The notes beneath the pieces were generated by a model. That model did not search any database, was not told where the DNA came from, and was given only the letters and a program-made list of their open reading frames with translations. The translations under genes were made by a program, and so were the position numbers. This document shows, piece by piece, positions 24,251 through 34,592 of a stretch of DNA of 64,000 nt. Source of the stretch: Homalodisca vitripennis (taxonomy: Eukaryota > Arthropoda > Insecta > Hemiptera > Cicadellidae); the NCBI RefSeq assembly GCF_021130785.1, contig NC_060211.1, positions 22,305,001-22,369,000 on the forward strand, in the 5' to 3' direction. Position 1 is the stretch's first letter; every line of letters begins with the position of its first letter.

Positions 24251-25155
24251 AGTCATCATAGCCGCCTAATCCATTAAATCTGTTATCAATATTTTCAAAA
24301 GTTTTTATTAACATCTTCTTTAAATTTATTAAAGTTTTCTTCTAGTTTATTTACTTTATCGAGATATAAAGAGTATCGATCATCTATTCTTTTAAGTAAT
24401 TCATTATTATGTGTTACTTTCTCATTGAAACGTGTACCAAAATTTTCAAAAAAAGTTTTACTTTCTCATTGAAATGTGTATCAAAATCTTCCAGAATTTT
24501 GTTAATTACTTCACCAACTAATACATTAACATCATTTTTATATGTATTAAAGTTCTCTTCTAGTTTATTTACTTTATCAAGTAATTCACCAACATCGTCT
24601 ACTGATCTTTTACTTCTTTCATCAAGTTTTTCATAGACTTCTGTTGTAAAATCTTTAACATGCTGTTTATGATTCTCATAATTTTGTTTTAGTCCATTAA
24701 ACATTTTAATAGGATCTTCTAATTGAATCATTACAACAACATCAAATGGATTAATTCCTTTACTAACACCGCTAATTCCTTTTTCCTTTAAAATCTAAGG
24801 CATTTTTAACATTCGGATCATGTAAATCAACAATATCGATGTTTTCTGATAATTTTAGAGGTTTTAAAATTTGTTCTTTAACAACAACATCATGTTTGTC
24901 AATACCAGGTCGAACACCGACAATTATTTTTTTATTAGCCAAACTAAACATAATTCTTTTCAACTTTGATCGCTTCAGTAATTTTATCAGCTTTTTCGAT
25001 ATGAGACCATTAAATTGGTAAATAATTTTTTTACACCATCATCAACTTCTTTTTCCAATGTTTTTATTTTATCAGCAACTTCATTTGAACTCATGAAATT
25101 TGCAAGTTTTGTTATCATATTCTGCTTTAAAATCTTCAATCTCGACAGCAAACAT
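24249..25155 (-). CDS. coiled-coil protein or C-terminal extension of the protease (frame-broken)
   Basis: Open segments in several frames run to TAA 24249 (ending GLGGYDD). They are rich in heptad-like K/E/L patterns, with an internal repeat around DKVNKLEENFN seen twice (about 24540-24570 and 24330-24360) and FNEKV seen twice. A non-coiled stretch around 24950-24770 contains KIIVGVRPGI. No shared start motif precedes any candidate ATG between 26140 and 24249, so this may be the tail of one long reading frame that starts at 26140. A fibre or tegument role is possible but unsupported. Confidence 0.5.
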
Positions 25156-25352
25156 ATCTGAAATCTGGAAGGTTTTGTAATAAATTTTCTAACTTGTTAT
25201 CAAACTCATTTCTCAAACTATCAAAATTCAAACTATTATCTACATTTTGAATAATTTGTGTTTCCAAATACGTCAAAAATATTTTTGTGAATCCATATTT
25301 ATTAAGTAATAATTTGTTAACAACTTCTTTAAAATCTTTACCAGTACTCAGT

Positions 25353-25706
25353 TCATTCAAAACAAAAAACACATAAATGACCACAAATTGGGGGATCTTT
25401 ATAGTCTTGAATCTGAGAATCATTGTAGTAGACGCTTGATTTTTTCAAATATTTAATCAATTCTATAGGTGGTTTGTCCTCAATTCTTCCATACGAATCA
25501 AAATAACATGCATTCTTATCATTTTTATAATAACAAATCCAATGCGTTCCACTTCCCATAATCGAGTCTAAATTCACAATTCCACATTCAAATTTCTTAA
25601 CTTTTTCAGGTAATGTATCTCTCATGAAGATTCCTCTAAAATGTTTAATATTTTTGCAGATTTCTTCCAATTCCCCGAATGTTAAAGGTTTAAATTTTTT
25701 TTTCAA
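25353..25706 (-). CDS. adenain-type cysteine protease (Peptidase C5-like)
   Basis: This 117-residue segment has the adenovirus-protease layout: GTHWICYY with the catalytic His at residue 55, YFDSYG with the acidic residue at 70, a Gln near 98-100, and PPICGHLC with the nucleophile Cys at 108. These proteases mature virion proteins. The segment has no ATG at its left edge (a TTG in an A-run), so it is probably continued from the upstream frame across the poly-A near 25700. Its C-terminus continues in another frame (25423-25136) after a break near 25380. Family identification is strong; exact ends are not. Confidence 0.85.
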   Translation of the reverse strand: MKKKFKPLTFGELEEICKNIKHFRGIFMRDTLPEKVKKFECGIVNLDSIMGSGTHWICYYKNDKNACYFDSYGRIEDKPPIELIKYLKKSSVYYNDSQIQDYKDPPICGHLCVFCFE

Positions 25707-26140
25707 TGTTTGATTTCACGTAATTCAAAGTTTTTTCATCTAATCCAGATCCTGTAACATCTTCCAACTCTTTATCTAACCAATTTAAAATGTTTCGAAC
25801 AATAGGAATCACATCCTTTTTAACGATTGGAGCAGCTTTACGAACATAAGGAACAACATTTTTAACAACTGGAATATTTTCTCCAAAATCTAATAAATCT
25901 TTCAAAAAGTCCACCATTTTTGAGTTCTTTCAACTGATTATAAGAAAATTCTATTCTGGTTCCTTTATTGTTTTTCTTATGTTTTTCGAGTTTATTGTAT
26001 TGTCTATTTGTTAAAAATATCTTATCTTCGCCATTTTTTAGTTGATCTATTTTAAATTGAATACTAACGGGTATTTTCTTCTTAAAAGCGGATTTTATTT
26101 TTTCTTTCTGATTTTTGCTGAAATTTACATTCACCTCCAT
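25690..26140 (-). CDS. basic core / membrane-active virion protein
   Basis: Starts at ATG 26140 on a clean ACTATATAAATGG motif that overlaps the previous stop. Part one is basic (MEVNVNFSKNQKEKIKSAF) with FLTNRQYNKLEKHK and QLKELKNGG, a pattern seen in adintovirus core-like proteins. After a shift near 25900 comes an amphipathic, Val/Pro/Lys-rich stretch (VVKNVVPYVRKAAPIVKK) that could interact with membranes. It is followed by VTGSGL, which fits a loose adenain cleavage site. The frame then meets the protease segment at the A-run near 25700. A virion DNA-condensing or membrane-disrupting role is inferred. Confidence 0.62.
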
Positions 26141-26157
26141 TTATATAGTTAAAATTT
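26141..26157 (-). promoter_or_regulatory. start motif overlapping the upstream stop codon
   Basis: Sense AAATTTTAACTATATAA then ATGGAG. The TAA stop of the phospholipase gene (26149-26151) lies inside the motif, showing how compact the block is. Confidence 0.55.
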
Positions 26158-27471
26158 CAAGTTCTCTTCGATTCCCATTCCTAGTTTTCTCTTCAAAAAC
26201 ATTGCTCCAGCTGTTGGAAGTGCAACAAATCTTTTACCTAATCTAGCATCTTTTGATAAAAATCTATCCATTGCCTTATCTTGCAAAACTTTATCTGCGA
26301 TATGTCTGGGAATTTGTGTCTCTATGTTTTTGCATAAAAAATATCGTGTTCCATAGCAGCTTGATCTAATTTATTTATACCAGTATCTCCTCTTTTTAGT
26401 CTTTTTTCGAGTTTTGTGCCGGGCCCCAGATACTGATAAGTTGGTACGTGTAATTCAAAAGGTAAATTGTTGATAAAATCATTCAAAAGTCCACTACCCT
26501 CAATCATAGATGAACTTAATTGCCGGCAAAACTCGTTTTAAAATATTTAATTCCATCAGGTTTTTCAATCATTTCATCAAGTTTGTTCGAAATAAAATCT
26601 TTTAATCGCTTTCTTTTCGTTCAAAAAATTGTTGTTTCCAGCCTTTTCTTGAGCATAAATATAATTAATAATTCCATCGAGTTTTGTCAAATCGTCGATA
26701 TATCTGTATTCAATCTTATTATCACTGTATTTTCTTACACCTGATCCTTCGATTCGTTTTTCCCAAATTGGTTTAATCAAATTGAGATATTTTTTACCTT
26801 TACTTGACTTAGGCTTCTTAGTTGATGGATCATTATTTTTGTAAATTGAATCAGATTTCCATAAAATTTCTGTATACTTTTGCAAATCTTCTTCAGAATA
26901 TAAACCGTCTTTTGGAACATCAGTGCCTGTTAATAATCTCCATAAACCTTGAGTTCCTTTATATGTTTTTATCTTCAATAATTATATCATTATGTTCAAA
27001 ATTAACGGGTAAATTTCCAAATCATAAAACTTTTCTTTTTTTTATCCCAATACAAACCAAATTTATCATCTTTTACTCTAGGAAGGAATTTTTACCAATT
27101 TTACCAATTATTATATCCGTTGTTCCAGGACTTATTGGTTCAACTATGGTAGAGTCTTCAATGATTCTAGGTCTAAATGGTGTTGAAGATGGTAATTTTG
27201 GCAATTCAAACTCTTCTACTTCAGATTCTGGAATCGAAATATCAGCAAATTGTCGTACAACTGGAACCAAATTCATTAAATTTTGATTATCGCTTAAAAC
27301 ATTTTCAATTTTGCCCTCAACATTTTTTATTGCAGATGTTACAGGTTGATTAATTTTTTGAATAAATTCTTGTTCTTTTTCATCAATTCGAATCTGTTCT
27401 TTAAATTCTTTGATTAATTTCTTTTCGATTTGATCAAGTTTTTTCGCTTCTTCTGAAGTTACGTTCGCCAT
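26149..27471 (-). CDS. virion protein with phospholipase A2-like domain (frame-broken)
   Basis: From ATG 27471 (start motif present) to TAA 26149, about 440 residues over several frames, with no other start motif inside. N-terminal 132 residues are coiled-coil-like (KKLDQIEKKLIKEFKEQ). The middle domain has YKGTQGLWRLLTG and KPKSSKGKKY...IKPIWE, a module of adintovirus virion proteins. Then IEGSG occurs twice (about 26740 and 26500), each fitting the adenain consensus (I/L/M)xGx|G. The C-terminal part has YLGPGT (Ca-binding-loop-like) and AAMEHDIFYAK (catalytic His-Asp), matching the parvovirus-type phospholipase A2 domain. The likely job is membrane breach during entry after proteolytic release. 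Breaks near 27080, 26985, 26580 and 26330. Confidence 0.75.
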
Positions 27472-27488
27472 TAATTTAGGAAAATTTT
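27472..27488 (-). promoter_or_regulatory. start motif of the phospholipase/virion gene
   Basis: Sense AAAATTTTCCTAAATTA then ATGGCG. Confidence 0.5.
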
Positions 27489-27712
27489 AAACGGAAACGT
27501 GGAACGTGGAAACGTGAACACGAAACGTGAACACGGAACGTAAAACGTGAACGTGGAACGTGAAACACGAACGTGAAACGTAAACACGAACGTAAAACAT
27601 GAACGTGAAACGTAAACACGAACGTGAAACATGAACGTGAAACATGAACGTGAAACACGGAACGTGAACGTGGAACGTGAACGTGGAACGTGAACAGATT
27701 TACCGTTTTTCT
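27488..27712. repeat. short tandem repeats of the AACGTGAAC type
   Basis: About 225 bases built from variants of AACGTG(A/G)A(A)C and AACACG in irregular order, between the ATPase 3' end and the start of the virion gene. Any open frame across it (His/Val/Arg/Phe-rich) is an artefact. E-box-like CACGTG is not prominent; ACGT cores recur every 6-12 bases. Confidence 0.85.
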
Positions 27713-27775
27713 GTTATTTTCATAATGTAAATAAAAATTAAAGATAATATAAAAATAATTGTAACAAATATTTTA

Positions 27776-28476
27776 TCAAGTAGATTTGTCAGACCACTGA
27801 GCAGCATTTATATTAGAAGATTTATTCAAATATTTGCCATTTTTAGGCTTCAAAGTTAGATTAATAGTTAAAAATCCGTAGTCTTCCTTCCAAATTTTAT
27901 CACATAACTCAATAAAGTGGTTAAAACTCATATCAGATCCCACATAATTGTTATAAATCTTTCTCGAATAGTGATCATCTTGCTTAAAAATACACAACAT
28001 ATTCAGGTTATTTCTTATAACTTGTTTATCAACCTTTGAAAAGCATTGGGAAAGATAGATACAAGATATGTTTTTGTGACGGGACATTACGAAATATTCC
28101 TTAAAAACGTCTTGATTTTCTAAAATACAATCATCAAAAACGATTAACGAATTGGGTTTACATTCGCTTAACGGAACTATGTCCTCAGAAGCATTATAAA
28201 AATGTGATATTTTTTTGTTTAAGTTTTTCTCAATATTTTCAAATCTTTCTTGTAATTTTTTATAGGCGTCTTGTTCTAAAGATTTACTAAAAACATACAA
28301 ATTGGAATAAGGAATCAACCTATTGTGGATAAAATTCAATAGTAAAGTTGTTTTTTTCTTTTTTTTTTTCCACATCCACTTGAACCAACAATTAACAATC
28401 TGATTGGTTGATCTTTCTTATTTTCTTCAAACGTTTGAAGTTTTATCTGATCTTTTTGCTTTAAAAATTTCTCCAT
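27776..28476 (-). CDS. A32/FtsK-type DNA-packaging ATPase
   Basis: Begins at ATG 28476 on a CTATTTAAATGG motif. The first 33 codons end in LLIVGSSGCGK, the Walker A loop. The frame is then broken in an A-run at about 28365-28378 and continues as a 199-codon segment. Walker B is SLIVFDDC, followed by an ISCIYLSQ segment and a conserved RNNLNMLCIFKQ stretch typical of the A32-like genome-packaging ATPases of Polintons, virophages and NCLDVs. Length about 230 residues, normal for the family. It would pump DNA into the capsid. Divergent from the putative minor capsid gene, 40 bases away. Confidence 0.85.
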
Positions 28477-28516
28477 TTAAATAGAAGATTTTCATCTTGA
28501 AGCAACGCTTGCGAAA
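28477..28516. promoter_or_regulatory. 40-bp divergent intergenic spacer
   Basis: On the ATPase side it carries GAAAATCTTCTATTTAA before ATGG, the shared motif. On the plus side, GCAACGCTTGCGAAA precedes the ATG, without the motif, so the two genes may be controlled differently. Confidence 0.5.
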
Positions 28517-29254
28517 ATGAAGCTGTTCAAGTTGACTTCAGAAAGCTCTAAATTAGTTTTAAACTTGGAACATCCTATACACTTAGAGGAAGAATCAAAT
28601 TATTTTATCGGTTTAAGCGGTTTTTATTCTGACAATTTTTGTAATAAATATTAGTGAAAGTTCTCCTTATTGTATAGGATTTAGTGAGAAGAACATAACA
28701 AAATATTATGGTTTAAACAAAGGATATTATACCTTCGATCAAATAAAAAATTCCCTTAAAAATTATCTGAAAACATTCAAACAATCAGATAAATCTTTAA
28801 ACTTTGACGAAAACAAGTTTGAAATGCAAAAAAATTATCTCTCTAATAAAATTCAAATAAAATCACCAGTAAGAATAATGTTTTCAGCAATTATTGTAGA
28901 TTTATTAGGGTTTGTTCAAGAAACTATTGAGCCAAATCAGGTATATTTAGGAAATAAAACGCCAAAATTTTAGACCGTTCGATGTAATTGAAGTGCACTG
29001 CAATCTCGTTGAACCTAGTTTTGAAAATCATACCGAACATTTACACAAAGAATCTGAAATTTTGTACACTTTTTTCCCAAATGTTGCTTATGGATCAAAA
29101 ATCAGTGAAAAACCGAATGAAAATCGATTATATTCCAATTAGAAAAAATATTAAAAGAATTAAAAAAATCGTTCTGACTATTCAAGACTCTGAGGGAAAT
29201 TTATTAAATAATGAGTGTAAAACAACAATTTATTTAAGATTGTCGAAAGAATGA
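28517..29254 (+). CDS. putative minor capsid/penton protein (frame-broken)
   Basis: Starts at ATG 28517 (MKLFKLTSESSKLVLNLE) and ends at 29254 after about 245 residues in several frames, with breaks near 28650, 28975 and 29090. Recognisable pieces are IHLEEESNYFIGLSGFYS near the start and, near the end, a frame with IEVHCNLVEPSF, FPNVAYGSKI and finally IKKIVLTIQDSEGNLL and TIYLRL. This beta-rich C-terminal pattern is shared by the single-jelly-roll minor capsid (penton-like) proteins of Polinton relatives. Its place beside the packaging ATPase fits. Assignment rests on pattern memory, so moderate confidence only. Confidence 0.55.
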
Positions 29255-29255
29255 T

Positions 29256-29421
29256 GAATCAAGGGGAGCTATTGAATAGCTTACCTTCAAATTTTCAAGA
29301 AAACAACTTTTGAATGTATAAATTACAGGAGTCTATCCCATAGACCCCTTAACAATCTTCATCCTGACCCTGTTTTTATCAATGAATCTGGACTTTATAC
29401 TGAAATAAAAATTACTAGTTA
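29256..29421 (+). pseudogene. truncated Bro-N fragment
   Basis: Contains NNLHPDPVFINESGLYTEIKI before a stop at about 29421. This matches the core of the next gene (NLHPDTIFINESGFYSLIL) at both DNA and protein level, but the upstream and downstream parts of the Bro-N domain are missing. It looks like a partial tandem duplicate. Confidence 0.65.
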
Positions 29422-29439
29422 AATTTCTTTTCTATCTAA
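29421..29439 (+). promoter_or_regulatory. start motif of the Bro-N gene
   Basis: AAATTTCTTTTCTATCTAA runs into ATGGAG at 29440. Shows that the motif is also used on the plus strand. Confidence 0.5.
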
Positions 29440-30240
29440 ATGGAGTCAGTTGTAGACCTACTCAACAATCAACTTACATTCAATAATAAAGACATTTGCA
29501 CGATTGTTGACGAAAATAATGAATTTTGGTTTAAGGCTAAGCTATCATAAATAATATTGATAATGACGAGAAAATAGCCTTTAAATATAGATAAATTTAC
29601 AAGAGTCTATGCCATAGACCCTTTCAAAATCTTCATCCTGACACTATTTTCATTAATGAATCTGGATTTTATTCTTTAATACTAAGATCTAATAAATTAG
29701 AAGCAAAAACCTTTCAAAAGTGGGTTACAAAAGAGGTTTTACCCTCCATTAGAAAATTTGGTGAGTACAAACTTGAAAACAAGATTAAATATTTAGAGGA
29801 CGAAGTTAAACACATGCAAATTAAAGATGAAATGAAATCATTGAAAATAGAGAATCAAGAATTGCGAATGGAATTAATGAAGAGAGATATGGTATGTAAA
29901 GATTTTGATAAGAAAAAACACCATGTTTTTGTGTTAATTAAGAAGAATCACATGTGGGAATGGCCTTATTACGTTATCAGAGCTCAGAAACGAGAAATAC
30001 CAAACCGATTAAAACATCTAAAAATAAATTATCCTGAATTAGAGATTTTTATTAAGACATGGAGATCCAAATAGTATAAATCTCTACAACCAAATGAAAG
30101 AATCTTTGAATATTTTATACAACGGAAATCATTTTACTACAAATATGGCAGAATCTCGACTGATTTATAGAATATCTAAATTACACGATGAAAATGTTAA
30201 ACATTCGAATTATGATAGTTTGTTTGTAAATGTCTTTTAA
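29440..30240 (+). CDS. Bro-N family DNA-binding protein (frame-broken)
   Basis: ATG 29440 on the shared motif. The N-terminus (NNKDICTIVDENNEFWFKAK) is the opening strand set of a Bro-N domain. After breaks near 29545-29620 the domain continues with FINESGFYSLIL, AKTFQKWVTKEVLPSIRKFG. A coiled coil follows (29790-29890, KIENQELRMELMKRD) and then a basic C-terminal domain with HHVFVLIKKN...WPYYVIRAQKR. A last frame shift near 30070 leads to TAA 30240. Such proteins occur in baculoviruses, NCLDVs and phages and bind DNA, often as regulators. Tail-to-tail overlap with the zinc-finger gene is about 44 bases. Confidence 0.75.
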
Positions 30241-30572
30241 GACTATAGAAATGTTGAATTTCTCTTCCGCATACGCAAAGAACTGCTCTAGCAAAGATTT
30301 GTTTAGCACAATCTTTACAATATGCTTGTTTGTTGTCTTTACTATAATGGAGATTATAAAATTCTGAAATATTCTTAACCTTTTTACACCGTGTGCACTC
30401 TTTCTTTCTCTTCTAAAGTTAATTTTTCCATTTTATCATATAATTCTTTTCTATATTTCTTATTACAATCCTTACAATAATAGCATAATCCATCTTTTCT
30501 AGTCTTATCTTGAAAAAACTTCGACAAATCTTTAAATTCTTGACACTTTATACATTTCTTTTGGGCCTCCAT
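30197..30572 (-). CDS. multi-zinc-finger protein of the Maverick
   Basis: Starts at ATG 30572 on CTATATAGATGG. Two tandem copies of a treble-clef-like module CxxC...F(F/Y)...CKxC are seen: CIKC...YYCKDC in the first 40 residues and, after one break near 30390, CTRCKKVKNISEFYN...YCKDC. A third finger with CVCG and H(L/F)...H follows before TAA at 30197. About 125 residues. This module is common in phage and viral DNA-binding proteins. The gene lies just after the polymerase gene on the same strand, so a role in replication or regulation is reasonable, but unproven. Confidence 0.65.
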
Positions 30573-30590
30573 CTATATAGAAAAAATTAC
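30573..30590 (-). promoter_or_regulatory. start motif of the zinc-finger gene
   Basis: Sense TAATTTTTTCTATATAG then ATGGAG. Confidence 0.5.
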
Positions 30591-30680
30591 AGCTTTGACT
30601 TTTTCAATTCATATTCGTAAAAACTTCCGGTTATTTCTCAATTTTCAAAGTTTCCAAGTTTATTTAATTCGTCTAATATA

Positions 30681-33600
30681 TCAGATTTTATATCCATACG
30701 GTACTGTATCGATCTTATTTTCTAGGACAATTCTCTTATCATCTTTAGCGTTCAGTGCCAGCTTGTTTATGGTAACAGTGTACAACTCATGTTTATAACT
30801 TTTGATGACTGTCATCTCCCTAAATTCTTCTTTATCTTCGAACAAACATCTCTTCAAGTTTTCGATATTTATTGTTTTATTTACAACGCTTCTCTTAATT
30901 CCTTTACACCTAACTGGGTTTTTTATCTAGATATTTGTACGAGTACATCTTAGACCTTAAACCACAAAATTCTTCTAAAACTTCGCTATTTAACTCATCT
31001 TTGAATTTCCCTATTACCTTCTTATTTTTAGTAGTGAAACATTCATGATCTTTTGGATAATCACTTGTATCAAAGTCATCTATATTTTCTTTAATAATTT
31101 TAAAAGGATCTCGTTTCAATTCTAGAAAATAACTGTCTGTATCCATGTAACACAGATTCAAATCTGGATCAAACTTCTTTAATTTGTTGTAATAAAACTC
31201 GTACATTAGCAATTTTGAGAGGTCGAGAACTGAAAATCCTATGTAAATCGGTTTGTTAAATTTTACCTTTTGTTTGTACATGTGACTCGCTATACAGTTG
31301 TCGTCAAAGATGTTAAAGCATTTGAAATTTGTTTTCTTAGCTTGTTTCATTGAAAATTCTTCATTTCCAAGCTTAATATCACATCTGTTTCTCACATTTT
31401 CCATAGATTTTCCAAAAACTGAGTTGTTCATCAGCTTATAAAAGTCCTTTTCAAAGTCGCTTGTAGCTTTGGTTCTCATGTTTGTGTTAAAATCAATGTA
31501 TTCTTTCATAAAAGGCTTCTGATCGAATGCAATAACTCTATTCACATGTTTCAAAATCATACCTTGTTCCAAATAGAACTTCAAATTTCTAGAATGAACA
31601 ACGTATTCAGTTTTATCCAGTAGAGTTGTGCAAAGTTTGTTTTTAAAATGTTCTGGAGCAAGAGGTAAATCCTTGTGATGTTCGTGTAAATTTGTTGGAT
31701 ATCCAAGATCGACTTCGAGAATATAGCCATAATCTTCGTCGCCAGTGAGTTCTAAAATTGTTTCTTGCCACTCTTCTTTTGTATACGTTTTAGGATCCAT
31801 CCACTTGATATCACTAAACGGCAGTTTTTTGCATAAGACCATACCCATAAAGGTTGTTTGCATCGAGATAGAGTAAATAGTTTTCGGGCTTTGTCTTATC
31901 AAAATCTTTTAAATATTTGTTATTTGCTTTCACATATCGTTTAATACACTGAGAAATGCCCCCGCGAATGCCTTTTTCAATCATCAAATACATATTATAA
32001 TCGTTAATTAGCTGAAGCTCAATTTTCGTTAATTTTAACATTGCGTCCCATGCAAGACTGGGAGCTGTTAGATAGTGTGCTGGATCAAGCTTATAGCAAT
32101 TCAAACAAATATTCCTAAAATTTTCAAAGATATCAGCGAGCAATAGAACATCTTGAATGTTATAGAGATCAGAGTAATTTCCTAGATTTTTCTCTTTTAA
32201 TTTGTTCCAAACATTTAAGTAGTGTTGAAAATCTTTCTCAGATATGCTCTCGTCTGTCAAAAGTGAATAGAAATCTTGAATTCTCAATTCTTCTGTGTAA
32301 TCAAGTTTTTCAATACTGTCGATAAATTCATAGGGAAATATTCCTTTTCCAGATAGAATTTTAAAAAATCTCGTCGTCGTCATTTGGCTGTCTTTCTATT
32401 ATCTCATTCAATATTCTTCCATCTTGTATAAAATGATTTGTATGTTTGAAGTCTTCTCTCTTTAGATTTTTAGCTAACTTTTTCTATAGACGAGGCCATG
32501 AATCTGAACGTGTCTACAAACGAAAACTTGATGAATTTTCTTGGCTTATCACCTTCGAATTCATAGCCATATCCAGAATTTACAGAATAATTTATATATT
32601 TTTCATCGGTGTTTGCAATCAAATCAACATTTTCCATATTGTTTAGAGCCAATTCTTTTATGTACAAATGAGTATCGTAATTTGACATATTGTGGCAGAA
32701 AACGGGAATATTCTGAGGAAATTTCAAATTTAGATTGCAACATGCATGAGCTGCGCCTCGAAACTTGCCGGTTAAATGACAATGATCTCTCACTTTATTA
32801 TAACTCTTATCTTTCCAACTATCAGGAGTAAAACCATACTGAATTGACCCAACATCATAAGCAGACCATTCACAGATATGACAAACGTTTGCATTTTGGT
32901 ATGAAATTTCTTCTTCTTCAGTCAATTTCATAGGTTTTTTGTTCTTAGAATTATATTTTGTAGCTATGTATTTTGATATTTTTATTGAGTTCTTCAAACA
33001 ATTTTGCAGGAACATTTGGCAAATCTTCTTCATTTTTTGCTCGATAACATATCGGCTTGTACATACGATTGGTCACATTTGACACTAAATATAGAGTAAA
33101 ACCATAAGGAATGTGCTTCTGAATCTTGGTTGTAGTCGATCTTTGTGGATTGTTCTTGCATGTCGGAATTTTTTCTAATATGCTCTCAAAATCCATATAA
33201 ATAACGTAAGGATGAGAAAATTTCTTTTGATAATTAGTAAATTTAGTTGTTTGACCTGGAAATGGCATAATTGGCTTACAAACTTCATGTTGCTTGCAAA
33301 TTTCTAAATGATCTGTTAAATCTCCAGATTTGTAGAAATGGCTTAAACATCTTCTACATAGAAAATTTTTATGTCCATGTTTGGATGTTTGAGAACTCAC
33401 TAACCTACTTAAATCCGTGATCAAAACATAATGAGATTTGTCTTCTTGTTTAACATACAATAAATCGATTTCTAACTCGGCATCATATTTTTCAGAAATT
33501 TGTAACGGAACAACCTTAATATTTTCATCAAAACTGTAGACATTGATAGACATTTTAGGATACTTATACTTGGAATTGTAACTTCGTTTTTCAAATGATT

Positions 33601-34573
33601 GTATATCTTTTAAGGACATTGGATACTCGAAACCTGAAAATATCTCGTCATTTACAAATTTTTCATATTGTTTTGCTCTGTCTACATGAGTTTCTGGTTT
33701 TTCAATAGCACATCGGATAGAATAAATAAAACAGAAATCATCTTTATTTTTGATATTTATACAAGCTTTTTTATCTTTGATTTTCTTTGGTAAATCGATA
33801 TATGATCCTGCGTTCATCATTTCGTGTTTATTAATGCTCAAAACTAGTTGTTTGCAGCTTTTAAATGTCCATCCAGAACCCTTATTTGGATGATTTGTTT
33901 GTTCACGATGTGTTAATTTATTAAATTGTTTGGTGATAAAATCATTTACATCGAAGATTTCATCTGCTTTTATAGTAAAGTACATTGGACACGTTTGTGT
34001 TTCACCGTTCACTAAAGTTCTTTCATATTCACATTCCAACGAGAGATAACCCTTCATATTTTTAACATTCTCTTGAAATTTTTCTATTAAACTCTTAATT
34101 TCTGGCCTCATAATTGATAGATATTTGTAAATTGACATGGAATTATCGTTTAAATTTGTTAAAATGTATTGCTTGAAAAGACCGTGTATTGAGGATAAAA
34201 CTTCAACATCTATGATATTTTCAGGTTTTTCGTTAAGAGTTTTGTCAATTTCTTCGATCATTTCAGACTTAGTTTTATCGTTTGTTTCTATGGACAATTT
34301 TTCAGCGATTGATTGAATTTTTTCATCATTAAATAGATTGAGATCTTTTTTATCTTCCTTAAAGCTTTTCTTTAATTCACGCAATTTTTCTATATTGTAC
34401 ATCTTTTCGTGACCATCGATTTGATTCTCTTTAGCCCAATTCCTCAAATAATTTAATTCTTTTTCATAAATATCTTTATTTTTCAGATGATTCTTTGAAT
34501 TATAATGCCGAGTATAGTGATGTTCAAAAACATCTTTTTTGCAGTATGGGCACTCTATCTTTTTCCGCTCCAT
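30681..34573 (-). CDS. protein-primed DNA polymerase B (frame-broken)
   Basis: From ATG 34573 to TGA 30681, about 1300 residues. The first 540 codons are intact: an N-terminal C2H2 finger (CPYCKKDVFEHHYTRH), a long lysine-rich linker, two further Cys/His clusters (CRRCLSHF...H) and the exonuclease I motif YMDFES near residue 461. Further frames give NYDTHLYIKEL (exo II region), the polymerase A motif LDANNLYGYG, motif B KLMNNSVFGKSMEN and motif C YMDTDSYF. The final 75 residues are in another frame after a break near 30925. Breaks near 32990, 32430, 31840 and 30925 lie at or near short homopolymers. It would replicate the element from protein-primed termini. Large size with an N-terminal extension is usual for Mavericks. 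Confidence 0.9.
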
Positions 34574-34592
34574 ATTTAAAGAGCAAAAATTT
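34574..34592 (-). promoter_or_regulatory. start motif of the polymerase gene
   Basis: Sense AAATTTTTGCTCTTTAAAT then ATGGAG; a looser copy of the shared motif. Confidence 0.45.
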
